Below, piece after piece: positions 1 through 12,087 of a stretch of DNA of 64,000 bases (position 1 is its first letter; every line of letters starts with the position of its first letter). This DNA comes from Ailurus styani (taxonomy: Eukaryota > Chordata > Mammalia > Carnivora > Ailuridae). The stretch is taken from contig LNAC01000727.1 in assembly GCA_002007465.1 (NCBI GenBank), forward strand, positions 156,020-220,019. The letters run 5' to 3'. A program made the position numbers and the translations under genes. The notes beneath the pieces were generated by a model. The model was not told where the DNA came from, did no database searches, and saw only the letters and a list, made by a program, of their open reading frames with translations.

Positions 1-204
1 TTTTTTTTTTTAAAGATTTTATTTATTTATCTGACACACAGAGAGAGATCAGATCACAAGTAGGCAGAGAGGCAGACAGAGAGAGAGGAGGAAGCAGGCT
101 CCCTGCTGAGCAGAGAGCCCGATGCGGGCCTCGATCCCAGGACCCTGAGATCATGACCTGAGCCGAAAGCAGAGGCCCTAACCCACTGAGCCACCCAGGC
201 GCCC
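1..204 (-). repeat. Can-SINE (tRNA-derived), cut by window edge
   Basis: Begins at the window edge in the T-run (the A-tail on the minus strand) and ends in the canonical head 'gccacccaggcgccc'. It has the body typical of young copies, with the GA-rich stretch, 'tgctgagcagagagcc' and B-box-like 'gatcatgacctgagcc'. Confidence 0.93.
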
Positions 205-1805
205 AACTTGGTGTTTTGAATCAATGAATTGTGGAAAAGGCAGTGCTACCAAGGACATAGAGATGTGACTCCACCAGTATTTTCAAGGAACCAAGTGTCA
301 TTCAGTTTTACTGGGGCACAAGATGCAAGTCAAGAAAGGAACAGAGATTGAAGGGCTGTATCTCACCTGTTGCTGAATAATATTATATTGGGCAGCTGTG
401 ACCATGTAATTCTCTCACTCCATAGCTTCTTGTGCTATTAGGGTAGCTTAAGGAAGTATTTTCACTTAGCATTCATGGTCCTGGACCCATATTATGTATC
501 CAAACCACTGTTCTCATCAAATTAGTTATAATTTCCTTTTATTTAATCTCGACCCAATTAAATACACCCTTCACTGTTCCAGATCCATGCCTTTGTCAAA
601 GTTCTTCCTTCATCCACCTTTCCTGAAAATTTCCAAGTCCTTCACACCCAACCAATCTCCAACTATTTATCCTTCAAGCTTCATCTTAATTTCCAAATAA
701 ATGAACATTTCCTTGTGTTTTTCCCATACTCACCTCCAGATAGGAGTTATTTTCTCTCTCCACTAAGCCTGTAGTCTTATGAGAGTCTGTCTCATTGGAT
801 ACCAGTCATATGCCCATTAATGTGACCTTTCTCCTCATGTCTAGGAGACATCTCTAGGACGTCTAGCATCTCTATTAAACATCTCTAGGATGATCTCTTA
901 CTCATCCATTCGACTTTGTCTCTTTCAACACTTGAGTTAAATTTAAAACACAGTACACTCAATAACAATATACTGAATTGGTTTTATTTTGAAACTAAGA
1001 CCAATATACAGTGTGATCAGTGGTTTAGTAGAAATCTAATGTGTTATTTGACTCATTCCTCTGGTATAATATGTAAAGTGTATTAAATAATGTTCCCAAA
1101 ATCTTATAGATAAATTTACCAGTCATACAAATTTACATTTATGGTGCAAGATGAGTTTTGTCACTTGTCAGAGAAAGTAGAATCTATTAAGGCATTTCAA
1201 GATTTGTCCTTTTAAAGCAACAGGTGGGCATTACTTTCCTGGCAAGTCTGTATTGTATCTTGAAAACAGCAAACAGCCACATAAATCAGCTGTACTTTTT
1301 CATAGAACTATTAAAGAAATATACAAAATTACATAGAAAAAAACCCACATAAAGCCTAAGAGAATTCATGATTGCAAAAGAATTCACCTTACTTAATATT
1401 TTAGATGGGACTCTCTTGATAAGTAAATATAGTTTTTGCTCTTTTTTTGTGTGTACTTAATGTATGTGATTCACATCTAAGGGAATAAAATGTCAAAACT
1501 TCATTCACCTGAGTGGGAAACCTTCAAAATTTGATCAAGCGGTGACCTCTAGAGTGTAATGTTTTCTAAAGAACATCTAAAAGCTACCAGTCATAAGTAA
1601 ATAAAACACCAAAAATGACTGTAAATTCACTAATCAGTGATTTGGAGAGGAAATGTGTAAACACTGGATATTTTTTATATTAATCATAACTCTTGTCCAA
1701 ACGATGAGAAGGTTTATAAAATAAGCTGTATAGGGTTGCCACAGACTTGTGAGTTGAGTGTGTATTAAAGGCTTCATTGAACAATGTTACACTTTGTACC
1801 AGGTA
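205..1805. other. Intergenic, no gene seen; possible L2 trace
   Basis: No coding feature. About 540-850 has the wording of a degraded L2 3' region (pyrimidine-rich, 'ccttcaagc', 'ctccacta..gcctgtagtcttatgag'), but too weakly for a firm call. The remainder is AT-rich unique sequence. Confidence 0.45.
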
Positions 1806-1813
1806 CTCTGCTG

Positions 1814-2012
1814 TGTATTTGTGGGGTTTTTTGTTTGTTTGTTTATTTTTTTTTTTTCAGAGAGGGAAAGCAGGGAGGGAGGGGAGGGGCAGAGGGAGAG
1901 AGAGAAAGAGATTCTTAAACAGGCTCCACGCCCAGCACAGAGCTTTACGGGGACTCAATCTCACACCCCTGAGATCATTGGTTGCTTAACTGATTGAGTC
2001 ATCCAGGCACCC
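1814..2012 (-). repeat. Older Can-SINE
   Basis: T-rich tail, GA-rich body and diverged head 'gagtcatccaggcacc'. Flanked by the short duplication 'ctctgctg' (1806-1813 and 2013-2020). More diverged than the young copies in this window. Confidence 0.85.
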
Positions 2013-2537
2013 CTCTGCTGGTTTTAAACATGTTCTTGTGAATAAAGTGCTAGTTGTTTATGCAGTTGCTCAAATACGTAGCCCATGGATTCAGGGTAGT
2101 TTTACTGTTTACTTTTTTCTCATAATGAATGTATAGCAGCAAAAGAACAGTTTTAAAAATGTAAAAACACAGTGTTCTCTGGAGCAAATCAAATTTGAAT
2201 ACAGGGGCCAGATTATAAAATTATTTTTTACTTTAAATAAATGGTCCAACATTAAAAATAATTGACATTCAAGGTTTTCTGGGTTCTAAAATGTTACCAA
2301 AAAAATCCCCTAAACATTATTTAATAAATTTAAGTACTATGTATATAACAATATTTATCAATAATTGACTTCCCTAAAATTAAAGGTGAAAGTGTTTTCT
2401 TTTTTAAATAAATCTTGGCAAAACATTAGCCAGTAAACTTAAGTAGGGATAAAGAAAAAATAGTAATATATTTTTTAAAACTTTCTTTAAGGTTGGTTCA
2501 TTGAGATTGTCAAGAATTCATAAGAAGGATAAGCATA

Positions 2538-2717
2538 AGCACCTGGGTGGCTCAGTCAGTGAGCATCTGCCTTGGGCTCAGGTCATGATCCCAGGGTCCT
2601 GGGATCGAGCCCAGCATCAGGCTCCCTGCTCAACGGGTAGCCTGCCTCTCCCTCTCCCACTCCCCCTGCTTGTGTTCCCTCTCTCGCTGTCTCTCTGTCA
2701 GATGAATTTAAAAAAAG
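2538..2717 (+). repeat. Can-SINE with 16-bp target duplication
   Basis: Head 'cctgggtggctcagtcag', A-rich tail. A perfect 16-bp duplication, 'aagaaggataagcata', lies at 2522-2537 and 2718-2733. Confidence 0.93.
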
Positions 2718-2733
2718 AAGAAGGATAAGCATA

Positions 2734-4204
2734 GGTTGCTTTCCCCTCCTTACAATGCAGCCACACCACACACCCCACATTTACACACACCCGTGTCTTT
2801 GTGTTATCACATAGGTGGGTTCGGGACACATCTCCTTGATGCTACCCTCACCACAACACTGACCACCACAACCACACCTGAAAAGAAAAAAAAATAGTTG
2901 AGATTTAGGTGAAAATAAGTCTGGTCAAGACCTAGGATCCATGCCATTGTGTTAGCTCCTTTGTTTCTCCACCTAATAGTCTATCCTGACCATTTTTATT
3001 GCATTACATATTTGTCCACCTCATCATATTTATAGTGATGCTATATTCCATTGTATCAATGAGCATAAACATAATTTAAACATAATTCATGGAGTCTACT
3101 GATTAAACGTCTTTTTTTTCTACTTATAATGAAGGATAAAGGTGTTTTTAAAACTCTTTGAAGAAAATTACTTTCACTAGCAATTATACTGGCCTTTATA
3201 TAACACACATTCTACTGACGTTGCTCAAACAAGTAAGATGTTTATTTTTCTCTCTTAAAAAAAAACAAGTGTAGCGTTTGGCCTCCCAGAGCTGGCAGGG
3301 CTGCTCTGATAATTCCTCCGGGTTGGAAGTTCTATTTAGCTTCCTGCTCTCAGCAATCAAACATGTGGCATTGGTCTTCAGAGTGTCAGAACGCCCAAGT
3401 CACCTCCAGGCAAAGGCGAGGGGGGGTATGCAAAGGATCAAAACCCCATGTTCCAAACGAAGTCTGTCGCTATCAGAAAAACAAAACAAAACAAAACAAA
3501 ACAAAACAAAACAAAACTTTCTCTGGAGTCTGACTTAGGACACTCCCGCTTAGATCTCACGGGCCAGATGTGGGTCACATGACAAAACTAAGTCAAGGAA
3601 GAGTTGGGATGGACATATTTTTGACAAGGTGCACTCTCACCCTGGACAAAATTGAGAATCTCTTAGTAAAAGAGAAAGAAAAATAGATACTGGGTGTGTC
3701 ACTATCAGTGTCTGTGCCAGAGGTATATGCATAATTGTTCACACCTTACTCAGTTGTCCCTTAGACGCTTGGTGGTGCCTCAGGCTTCGTGTTGGGGTTT
3801 ACCTACGTGTCTCCAAGCAAGAATCCTGGTACATGCAACTTGTAGTTTAGGTCTATCTCTTTAGTCAAATATTTAAAGTAGAATTCTATAAACATTTCCT
3901 CCCTATAATGGTAGAGGAGAGTGGAAAGAAACTATTTCTTTTTTTTTTTTTCCCACAACAACTGGGCAACGTGCTGCCCAAGATTTCTTGGACAAATAAT
4001 TAGTTCAATTGTCTTTGCTCTAAGAAGAACAAAAGCCTAGTTTATGATAATAATGAACATTTCCGTAACTGTACCCTAAAACAGCCAACCGTTCCATGGT
4101 ACTTTTCCTCCAAAGAGGTCAATTCCAGCTCATGGGTTTTTTCATTCATCTTTACAATGTTGGTGTTATCTCCTGGGCTTCCCATGCTCTTGTTTTTCGC
4201 TCCA
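2734..4204. other. Intergenic; probable L1 3'-end scrap at 2930-3130 and (AAAAC)n
   Basis: 2930-3130 reads like an antisense L1M 3' end ('gctatattccattgtatcaatgag'-type wording). 3477-3517 is an (AAAAC)n tract. 3270-3475 is GC-richer and unassigned. No gene was recognised. Confidence 0.45.
3477..3517. repeat. (AAAAC)n microsatellite
   Basis: About eight uninterrupted AAAAC/CAAAA units. Confidence 0.9.
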
Positions 4205-4385
4205 CTCAGCTACCCATTGTTGTGGTATTCTTGCCTGCATATTAGAATCATACAGGAGAAACTGAAGAAAATACTGATGTCCGGGATCCTTCCCCAGAGA
4301 TGCTGATATAGTGCAGTTTTGACTTACACTCTCCAGGTGACACCAGTGTGCAGCCCCAGAGATTGGCTTCCTACACATTCTTATT
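4205..4385. mobile_element. MER20-like hAT-Charlie MITE relic
   Basis: Contains the MER20-type order 'attagaatca..', 'aatactgatg(t)ccgggatcc', 'ccccagagatgctgatat' and 'gtgcagcccc'. Termini are degraded. A related nonautonomous hAT family is possible. Confidence 0.5.
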
Positions 4386-5074
4386 CTCATTAGCTCCACC
4401 TTCCCATAGCGTGTTCTCAAGCTTCCACGTTCTGGACTTTACCACCTCCCCACACGATTGCCAGTAACTCTGATACCACGGAAATCTACAGTTCATTGAT
4501 TCACCGTGCTGTTAATCCAGCTTAAGTCATGCCCTCATTTTCTCCCTAAAGCATCTTAGATTCCTTTGAATACACCCTCAATTTCTAACCCCAATTTTCC
4601 ATGTTTTATTTCTCTGACAAAATCTGTTTTGATAAAATCCAACTTTCCATGGATTTTGCAATCGATCTAGGAAGCTAAATATGACTAAAGAAAAAATTTA
4701 AACAAACAGACACTCCATCGCCACTAACCTCAAGTGGGTCCTTATTTCTGCCATGCAGTCATATTACTCTTCTCTAATCTACTATTTGCCCACACCCTTA
4801 TCAACATCCCTCCCCAGTTCTCCAATTTTAGCTGATGCTGTTGATTTCACTGAAGAAACTGAGGAAATGCTTCTGCCACTGAATGTATCAACTGGTTGCA
4901 ACTCAATTTTATACTATGCCGGTTACTAAAATGAAATCTTACCTGTGTCCATCGTTCTGTGCTCCAGATTCCACTTGATGTCTCCAAGATACAGGTTGAA
5001 AGACATCATTCCAGACATTGCCAACTCTCCCTTACATGATCCTTTTCCCTTCTTGATTGTATCATTCCCAACAG
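4386..5074. other. Intergenic, nothing recognised
   Basis: AT-rich unique sequence. Short chance frames only. Confidence 0.5.
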
Positions 5075-5320
5075 CATTGTGTTCGCTTTTGTTGCTGCTA
5101 CCACAAACTGCAGGGCATTTAGTGGCTTAAAAGAACACTAATCTATTAATTTACAGAACTGGGGATCAGAAGTACAAAATGAATTTGCAGGACTATATCT
5201 CTCTGGAGTCCCTAGATGAAAATTCATATCTATTTTTTTTTCCACCTTGTAGAGGCTACCTTGCCTCACAGCCCCTACTTTCATCTTCAATTTACAGCAA
5301 TGTAGCATCTTTGAATCTCA

Positions 5321-5360
<40 letters not shown>

Positions 5361-5692
5361 CACACACACACACACACAGACACACACACACACACACACA
5401 TACACACACACACACATACACACATCTACTTCCATCACATCTCCCTTTCTGACCCTCTTGCCCTTGCATGGACTCATCTAGCTACATTGGGTCTACCTTT
5501 ATAAATAATGACGCTGGTTCCACATAGAAAATTCAAACTAATATTCCCGATCAAAATCATTAATCAATTCTTGCAAAAGCTTTTTGATTTTGATTTGAGT
5601 TGATTTGATTGAATATGTCACCTTTCATAGGGGATTAGGACATGGCCACATTCAGTGGGCCATTATTCTGCTTACCATAAACATCCAAACCT
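5075..5692 (-). mobile_element. MLT1-type MaLR LTR (antisense) carrying a compound microsatellite
   Basis: Left part 'tgctgctaccacaaactgc..gtggcttaaaa' and right part 'ggggattaggacatggccac..ggccattattctgc' match the two ends of an MLT1C/D-type LTR read backwards. The middle has grown a (TC)n(CA)n tract. It encodes nothing. Confidence 0.7.
5324..5424. repeat. (TC)17 followed by interrupted (CA)n microsatellite
   Basis: Uninterrupted TC from 5324 to 5357, then CA repeats with single GA/TA interruptions to about 5424. Lies inside the MLT1-type LTR. Confidence 0.95.
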
Positions 5693-5916
5693 ATTGCAAT
5701 AGAGCGAAACTAAAAAAAAACAAAAACAAATAAACAAAAAAACAAAAAACCCAAAAACCTTGCCTTTGACCCCACAGCCCCTTCCTACTGCAATTGCTTA
5801 GATCTTTTTAAAGTAAAATTGACAGAACACTGCTTCTTCTTACTTTAATTTATCCTCTCCAGTTCTACTTTTGATTTTTGTTCAAACAGACTTTATTCTT
5901 CACAACTTCCATGAAA

Positions 5917-6115
5917 GGGGTCCCTGGGTGGCTCAGTCATTAGCTATCTGCCTTTGGGTCAGGTCATGATCCCAACATCCTGGGATCGAGTCCCGCATCC
6001 GGCTCTCTGCTCAGCGGAAAGCTGGCTTCTCCCTCTCTCACTCCTCCTGCTTGTGTTCCCTCTCTCTGTGTGTGTCTCTCTCTGTCAAAAAAATAAATAA
6101 AGTATTTTTAAAAAA
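5917..6115 (+). repeat. Can-SINE with 17-bp target duplication
   Basis: Head 'ccctgggtggctcagtca', tail of A and AAAT units. Perfect duplication 'tcacaacttccatgaaa' at 5900-5916 and 6116-6132. Confidence 0.93.
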
Positions 6116-6686
6116 TCACAACTTCCATGAAAACTATTGTAAAAGTCATTGACAATTTCTAAATTGTTAAGTTTCATCATCAATTCTTATTTTTCTTACT
6201 TAACCCGTCAGATTTGTCCCCAGTGACAAAGCCCTTACTCTTACAGTGCTTTCTTCACTTAGTTTTGGGGAGGCCACTCTCTCTACTGGTTCTTTTCTTA
6301 CCTCTCCAGTCACTTTTCTCTTTCCCCTTTGTGAGTTCCTTCTCATTTCTCCAACCTTTAAATATTACACTGTTCCAAGATGACCATACAGATGGCTTTA
6401 ACTCTACATACATGCTAACAGAGCCCACATTTTTATCTCCAGCCTGAAGCTCTCCATAATTTCCTTTGAAAATCTTACAGGCATTTCAAATTCACTGTGA
6501 CTAGAACCAAATTACCAGTTGCTACATATAGCCACCCCAAACCACTTCTCCCCTTTCCAGTGGTGTCTCTCTCTTTCCAAGTTCATGCATCCAAAAGCCT
6601 TGATTTTTGTCCTCTTGTCATCCTCTTATTTCACCCTTTAGACTCCACCCATTAATACATCTGTCAGATATATTTGCCTTCAAACA

Positions 6687-6902
6687 GGGGCACCTGGGTG
6701 ACTTAGTCTGTTAAGTGTCTGATTCTTGGTTTCGACTCAGGTCATGATCTCGTGGTTGTGGGATCAAGCCCCGTTTTGGGCTCTGTGCTCAGTGTGGAGT
6801 CTGCTTTAGATTTTCTCTCCTTCTCCTTCTCATTCTCTCTTTCCCAAAAAGTAAACAAAATCTTTTTTTTTTAAGTAAACAAAATCTTTAAAAAAAAAAA
6901 AG
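6687..6902 (+). repeat. Older Can-SINE nested in L2
   Basis: Diverged body ('cttggtttcgactcagg', 'ggttgtgggatcaagcc'). Perfect duplication 'atttgccttcaaaca' at 6672-6686 and 6903-6917, so the insertion into L2 is clear. Confidence 0.92.
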
Positions 6903-7465
6903 ATTTGCCTTCAAACATATTCAAAACCGAAAGACTTTTCATAAGCTCCACTATACTCTCCCCCAACTAAACCACCGCCATCTTGGTCTGCATTACTGCA
7001 ACCTGGTCCCCAGGCTTCTCCTCGGCTCCCTGCAGTCTACTTCAACACAACACCCAGGGTGTCACTCCAGGAACAAATTCAGGTCATGCCATTCCTCTGT
7101 TTAAAGCTCCAAAGGCGTCACTTCTTACTCTAGAGCCTTACTCTTAGGCTCGTTGCCTCTCTGAACTGAACTCGTATCTGGCCACTCTCTCTCTCTTTCT
7201 TGTATTGACTCTGAAAATAGCCATTTTTCAAACCACATAAACAGTCTTCCCTTCAAGCTGTACTTGCTCGTCCTCATACGGGGATGCCCCTCTCTCTGGA
7301 TATCCACGAAGCCCAGCCCTCACTTCCTTTAGGTCTTTGCTTAAAAAGTCTTGCCTCACCACTCTACGTAAAACAAACCTCTCTCCCACAGGGATTCCTA
7401 TTCCTTAATTATGATTTATTTTTCTCCATAGTACTTTCCCAAACTTGTCATATTCTATATATGGA

Positions 7466-7985
7466 AATAAATGAAGACTAACCAAAAGAGAAAAGAAAGG
7501 CTATTTATTCTGAGCTTGCAATATAGCAAGGAAGTCAGTCACTGTCGTCTGTGTTTGACAGGAACTCAAAGGCAGGCAGAAGAATGGGAAAGTTCCATAG
7601 TAGAAGGAGGGAAGGCATCAGATGTGCCCTGATTGGGGGCTGCGGGCATGGGGAAGCTGTAGGCAGGCTAACCAGAAGGCAGGCACACGACGTGATTGGT
7701 GTGGGGTACATATTGTGCTTTCTCTGGTTGGTCTTAAGTTGGAAGTAGAGGCAAACATTAGGGAAGCTATCAATTATTAATCAAGTCTTGGTCATTTGGG
7801 GTCAATTGTTAAAGAAGTTATTGTTTAGCATCCTGGATTATTACTACAGATAGCAGTCAGACTTCCTAGCAAGCTGACTTCCTCAACTGTTTATTATAGA
7901 GGGCCTGGTTTTACAGGCTGGTTGCAACAAGTTGTGGGTCAGAGTTCTATTTTTGTATTTGGTTTGGCCACTGTCTGTTTATATA
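7466..7985. mobile_element. Unidentified ~520-bp insertion splitting the L2
   Basis: The L2 text stops near 'tattctatata' and resumes near 'tatatattcag', with about 520 bp of unrelated, GC-richer sequence between. Length and single-copy appearance suggest a solitary LTR or other retroelement. I cannot name the family and no clean TG..CA termini are seen. Confidence 0.4.
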
Positions 7986-8190
7986 TTCAGTTTCTCATAT
8001 ATTTGCCTCTTTGGATATCCACTGTCTGTCTCTTCTCACTAACACGTAAGCTGAGGGCCAATTCAATGTCAAGTGATTTGATATGTGAGAGACCAGGACT
8101 GATGTTTATGAATTTCCTTATTCCCAAGGCCTCACATGAAGTGCATGCTCAATAAATATTTACTGAATTAATGAATGAATGAAAATAGGA

Positions 8191-9260
8191 CATATTAGGA
8201 TTTACCTATTTTCATGAATGGTTAAGTGAAGGATAAGTCACATTAAGGAGAAATGGAGACTGAATTATTTAAGTAATTTGAAAAGCCCCATCATCAGCAA
8301 ATACTAACCCTCTCCTCTGTTTTAGTTTGTAGATGAAATATCTCTTGCCTATAAATGACTTGGAAATGACTTTTAAAACTATGGAGTCTCTAAAGAGAGT
8401 TTAAAAAAAACATCCACGTGGTATAAGGCATGGGTGGTCTTAATGTTAGAAATAGCATTACATTGTGTTCCCCCACATGGCTTTTGAAATTCAAATAAAT
8501 AAGAAAAAAATGTGATGAATTCTAAATTTAAACCACAGTAGTGAATTGTTTCAAAAGTCTATCCTGACCTTTAGCACGTTTTGACCTTTTCAATTTATAT
8601 GGGTGACTGGGGTGCTTTTCCCTTAACCCGAGAGCGCCCCCTGGTGTTTGAGTGACATCACTACTCCCTCTTCCGTTAATCAGCGGTTTCTGTGTTTCCA
8701 TAAAGTGTCTGTGTGAGTAGTCTCCTGAGTGTGAGCTAGAGAGAGGTTTTAAGGCTATAATCTCTCTCTATATATGTTGTGTGTGTGTGTATAATTTTTT
8801 AGGATGAGATTTCATGGCTTTCATCAGATTCTATAACAGTTCTGGAACCCATAAAGGCTAAAGGCTATCCCTCTATTTGCCTACATTCTCAATAAACCAA
8901 GTTAAGTTCAGCTTATCCAGGCTTAGAATATACTGTTCACTAGTTTGTTTGACATTCTCATGTTAGAGTCCAACATTTCAGTTCATGAACTTCTTCACAC
9001 AGAGACCACTGAATATGTTTTCCCAGAGCTGTAGAGAGACGTGGAGACCCTCCAGTCTGGTCCGGGAGGAATCACTGGCACTGAACTTGGTGCAGATTAT
9101 CTGCAAATGTTTGGTGAATGAAGGACTGGATCTGTTGAATTACCAATCTGGGTAACTTTTAGAAAAAGAAAATTTCAGGAGATTGATGTTAAGTTTGGTG
9201 AGAAGAAAGAGAAGAGATCCACCAAAATAGGATATGAGAAATAATAGAGAGCATTAGAAG
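8191..9260. other. Intergenic, unique; holds a CTCF-like motif
   Basis: No repeat or gene recognised apart from a short TA/TG tract near 8770 and the CTCF-like site at 8633-8646. Confidence 0.5.
8633..8646 (-). promoter_or_regulatory. Strong CTCF-like core motif (reverse orientation)
   Basis: Minus strand reads CACCAGGGGGCGCT, matching the known CTCF core (CCASYAGGGGGCGCT) almost fully. The element is in unique sequence, not a SINE. Binding is inferred. Confidence 0.6.
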
Positions 9261-9272
9261 GACCTCTCATTT

Positions 9273-9483
9273 CTAAAAATTTACTTATTTGAGAGAGAGA
9301 GCAGAGCGAGCAGCAGAGCAAGGGAGAGAGAACTTGAGTAGGGAGAGGAGGAGCAAAGGGAGAGGGAGAAGCAGACTCCCTGCTGAGCAGGGAGCCCCAC
9401 GGAAGGCTCCGTCCCAGGACCCTGGGATCATGACCTGATCCAAAGGCAGACCCTTAGCCTCCTGAGCCATCCAGGCAACCCAA
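9273..9483 (-). repeat. Can-SINE
   Basis: GA-rich body, 'ctccctgctgagcaggga', head 'gagccatccaggcaacc'. Duplication 'gacctctcattt' at 9261-9272 and 9484-9495. Confidence 0.92.
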
Positions 9484-9495
9484 GACCTCTCATTT

Positions 9496-10093
9496 TTAAC
9501 TGGATTGTAGGTGCTTGGAGAGAACATAGGGAGTGTGTTTCTCATAAATTTATCCTTTTCAGCAGTGATAGATAGGATTCTTCTAGCATGAACACAGAGG
9601 GCCTCCAGAGATTATCTGTCTCATCCCAATAACCAGAACAAGCTAGATAAATTTTAAAATCACCATTTTTTTAGACCCAATGAATATATGCAATATCAGA
9701 CCTAATTCTGCAGAAGTAGATATCCGATTAGAAATTTGCAAAACACCTTTTTTTTTTTTTTTTGCCAGCAAATAACCACCTCTGTTCCATATCTTTCTCA
9801 TGTCTTCCACATCGGGCCTGATAGATTTTTGGTAGAAGGCTTTCTGATAAGACTTGATTTATAAAATCCCCTTTCAAATGAATAGGGCCGTCTCTGTTCT
9901 AAACCCAAACTGCTCTTATGTCACAGTGGATTTTGATATTGGAAAGAATAGACGGGAGCAAGACATTGAGAATGCCTGCCACAGTTGCTAAAAAAGACAA
10001 AAAAGAAAAAAAGATTTGATCTGGTCTCCTTATTATTAATACAATTTCTCCTTCTTGGTGTTTATTGTGCAGTGAATTGGGGCAAGCACCCTG
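9496..10093. other. Intergenic, unique
   Basis: No gene or repeat recognised except a T17-type run near 9750. Confidence 0.5.
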
Positions 10094-10106
10094 TGAAAGT
10101 ATTTCT

Positions 10107-10306
10107 TTTTCTTTTTAAGATTTTATTTATTTATTTGACAGAAAGAGCGAGATCACAAGTAGGCAGAGAGGCAGGCAGAGAGAGAGGAGGAAGCAGGCTC
10201 CCTGCTGAGCAGAGAGCCCAATGCGGGGCTCAATCCCAGGACCCTGAGATCATGACCTGAGCTGAAGGCAGAGGCTTTAACCCACTGAGCCACCCAGGCG
10301 CCCCTA
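10107..10306 (-). repeat. Young Can-SINE
   Basis: Near-consensus body and head 'gccacccaggcgcccc'. Duplication 'tgaaagtatttct' at 10094-10106 and 10307-10319. Confidence 0.95.
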
Positions 10307-10319
10307 TGAAAGTATTTCT

Positions 10320-11168
10320 GTTATGAAGTCAGTAGAACTGAAGCAAATTCAAGACAGGTATCCACAGACTTGATGAAACTACCAGTCTTTATATCAATTA
10401 GTGATAATCTACTTTTAAAAGATCCAGAGATCAATGAAGCAGAATAAATAGCCCAGAAATAGACAGTGAAACATGTATGAATTTACTACTTGATAAATAA
10501 TGCAACAGCAAACTAGAAGGAATGGATTATTTAACAAATGGAGCTTTAAAAAAATTAACTACTTGGGAATTTAAACATTTATATTTACCTGTTACATGCT
10601 AAAAACAAGTGGATTCTTTCTACAGAATAAGACAGTTTAAAGAATTAGATGCAAAAGTCAAACAGAATGGAACAAAAGAATGGAACAAAAACTACTTGCT
10701 CTATGGTGCTATTGTTTAAGGATAGAACTCAAACATACACCTTACATTTGTTCATTTGATTGGACCCTTTTTTTTTATTTGGATATTTCCAAAACACTAT
10801 ATCAGACTAGCTCTTACTCTTTACTTAGTATCATTAATTTTGCTTGAAACATTGTAAATCAGCTGATTTTCCATCCCAAGTCTTTATTTCCACAGGTCTG
10901 GAAAAATATGATTTGATTCTTCCCTTTGTTTTCTTATTCAACCATCATTTTGTATCTTGTTTTGTCATTTTTCATCACCTTTCCCCATAGTTTTATGATT
11001 TTCCTCAGAGTTTCATGATCTTTCCTAATCCCGTTCCACCACAGTTCTGTTTTGATTTTCCGCCAAGTTAAGTCAACCATCTACTGTTTTTTGTATACAT
11101 CTAGCCTTAAAGTATACTCACTTATAAGTTTATTTATTTATTTTTCACTATGAAAATATTTGTTCATT
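10320..11168. other. Intergenic, nothing recognised
   Basis: AT-rich unique sequence without a supported feature. Confidence 0.5.
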
Positions 11169-11182
11169 AGAAAATGAAAGGA

Positions 11183-11386
11183 GTTCCTGGGTGTCTCATC
11201 GGTTAAGCGTCTGCCTTCGGCTCAGGTCATGATCCCAGGGTCCTGGAATCAAGTCCTGCATCGGGCTCCCTGCTCAGCGGAGCCTGCTTCTCCCTTCCCC
11301 CTTCCCCTTCCCCCACTCACGAACATGCTTTCTCTTTCTCTCTCCCTCTCGTTCTCTCTCTCAAATAAACAAAGTCTTTTAAAAAA
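11183..11386 (+). repeat. Can-SINE
   Basis: Head 'ttcctgggtgtctcatcgg', tail of A. Perfect duplication 'agaaaatgaaagga' at 11169-11182 and 11387-11400. Confidence 0.93.
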
Positions 11387-11629
11387 AGAAAATGAAAGGA
11401 TAGAAACTATTTAAAAGAAAGTAATCACATATAAGTTTGCATTTTAATCAATTTTTTCCAGCTGTTTCTTTTGTGTATCAGTGTGTGTGTATGTGAGAGA
11501 GATTTAATATGGTTGTGGAGAGTATGGAATTTTAAAACTGGTTTTATTCTATTTTCATAACATTATATCAGAAACAATACGTAGATCACTAAGGATTCCT
11601 TGGTAGCAGGAAAATATGCAACTGAGTGG

Positions 11630-11745
11630 ACAGGCACACCATCTCTTATATAACTTCTCTCTGTGGGACACTTAGATCGTTTCCAATTTCTGTCATTGTA
11701 AGTAGTGCTCCAATAATCGTCCATTTACAGAACATTCAGAAACAT
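11630..11745 (-). mobile_element. L1 3'-end scrap
   Basis: Order 'ggacacttagatcgtttcc', 'attgtaagtagtgctcca', 'gaacattca' follows the antisense L1M 3' region. Too short and old for a subfamily. Confidence 0.4.
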
Positions 11746-11901
11746 CTCTGATTATTAACAAGCATAAATTTCTAGATTATGGAATTTTTTCTCATCTGTG
11801 TTTTTTCTTATCATGGCTTATGTTGGGAAAATGTAATTAAAAACAAAAATTTCTAACCCAGAAACTTTTTCACAAAGATAGTAGAGAAAGAAATCGATTT
11901 C

Positions 11902-12075
11902 ATTATTATTTTATCACTATTATTATTATTATTTAGAGAGAGAGAGAGCATGCATGTACGAGTGGAGAAGATTGGGAAAGGGAAAGAGAAAATCACAAGC
12001 AGACTGTGCTGATATCATGACCTGAGCCAAAATCAAGAGTCAGGGGCTTAACCAGCTGAGCCACCCACGAGTCCT
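11902..12075 (-). repeat. Old Can-SINE
   Basis: Body 'gatatcatgacctgagcc', head 'gagccacccacgagtcc'. Imperfect duplication 'gaaatc(g/a)(-/g)tttc' at about 11890 and 12076. Confidence 0.85.
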
Positions 12076-12087
12076 GAAATCAGTTTC

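Larger units (their letters stand above)
6190..8190 (+). mobile_element. L2 LINE 3' region, split by two insertions
   Basis: Non-contiguous L2 pieces are in consistent order: 6190-6671 ('cagttgctacatat..', 'ccaaaagccttgatttttgtc', 'gactccacccattaatacat'), 6918-7465 ('ctgcattactgcaacctggtcc', 'caggtcatgccattcctctg', 'ttaggtctttgcttaaa', 'tttttctccatagtac') and about 7986-8190 ('cactgtctgtctcttctcacta', 'catgctcaataaatatttactg', 'aatgaatgaatga'). The last is the diagnostic L2 3' tail. The breaks are a SINE (6687-6902) and an unidentified block (about 7466-7985). Confidence 0.75.

Noticed and set aside
5324..5424. Array resembling CRISPR or a coding repeat
   Set aside because: Simple TC/CA microsatellite in a eukaryotic LTR.
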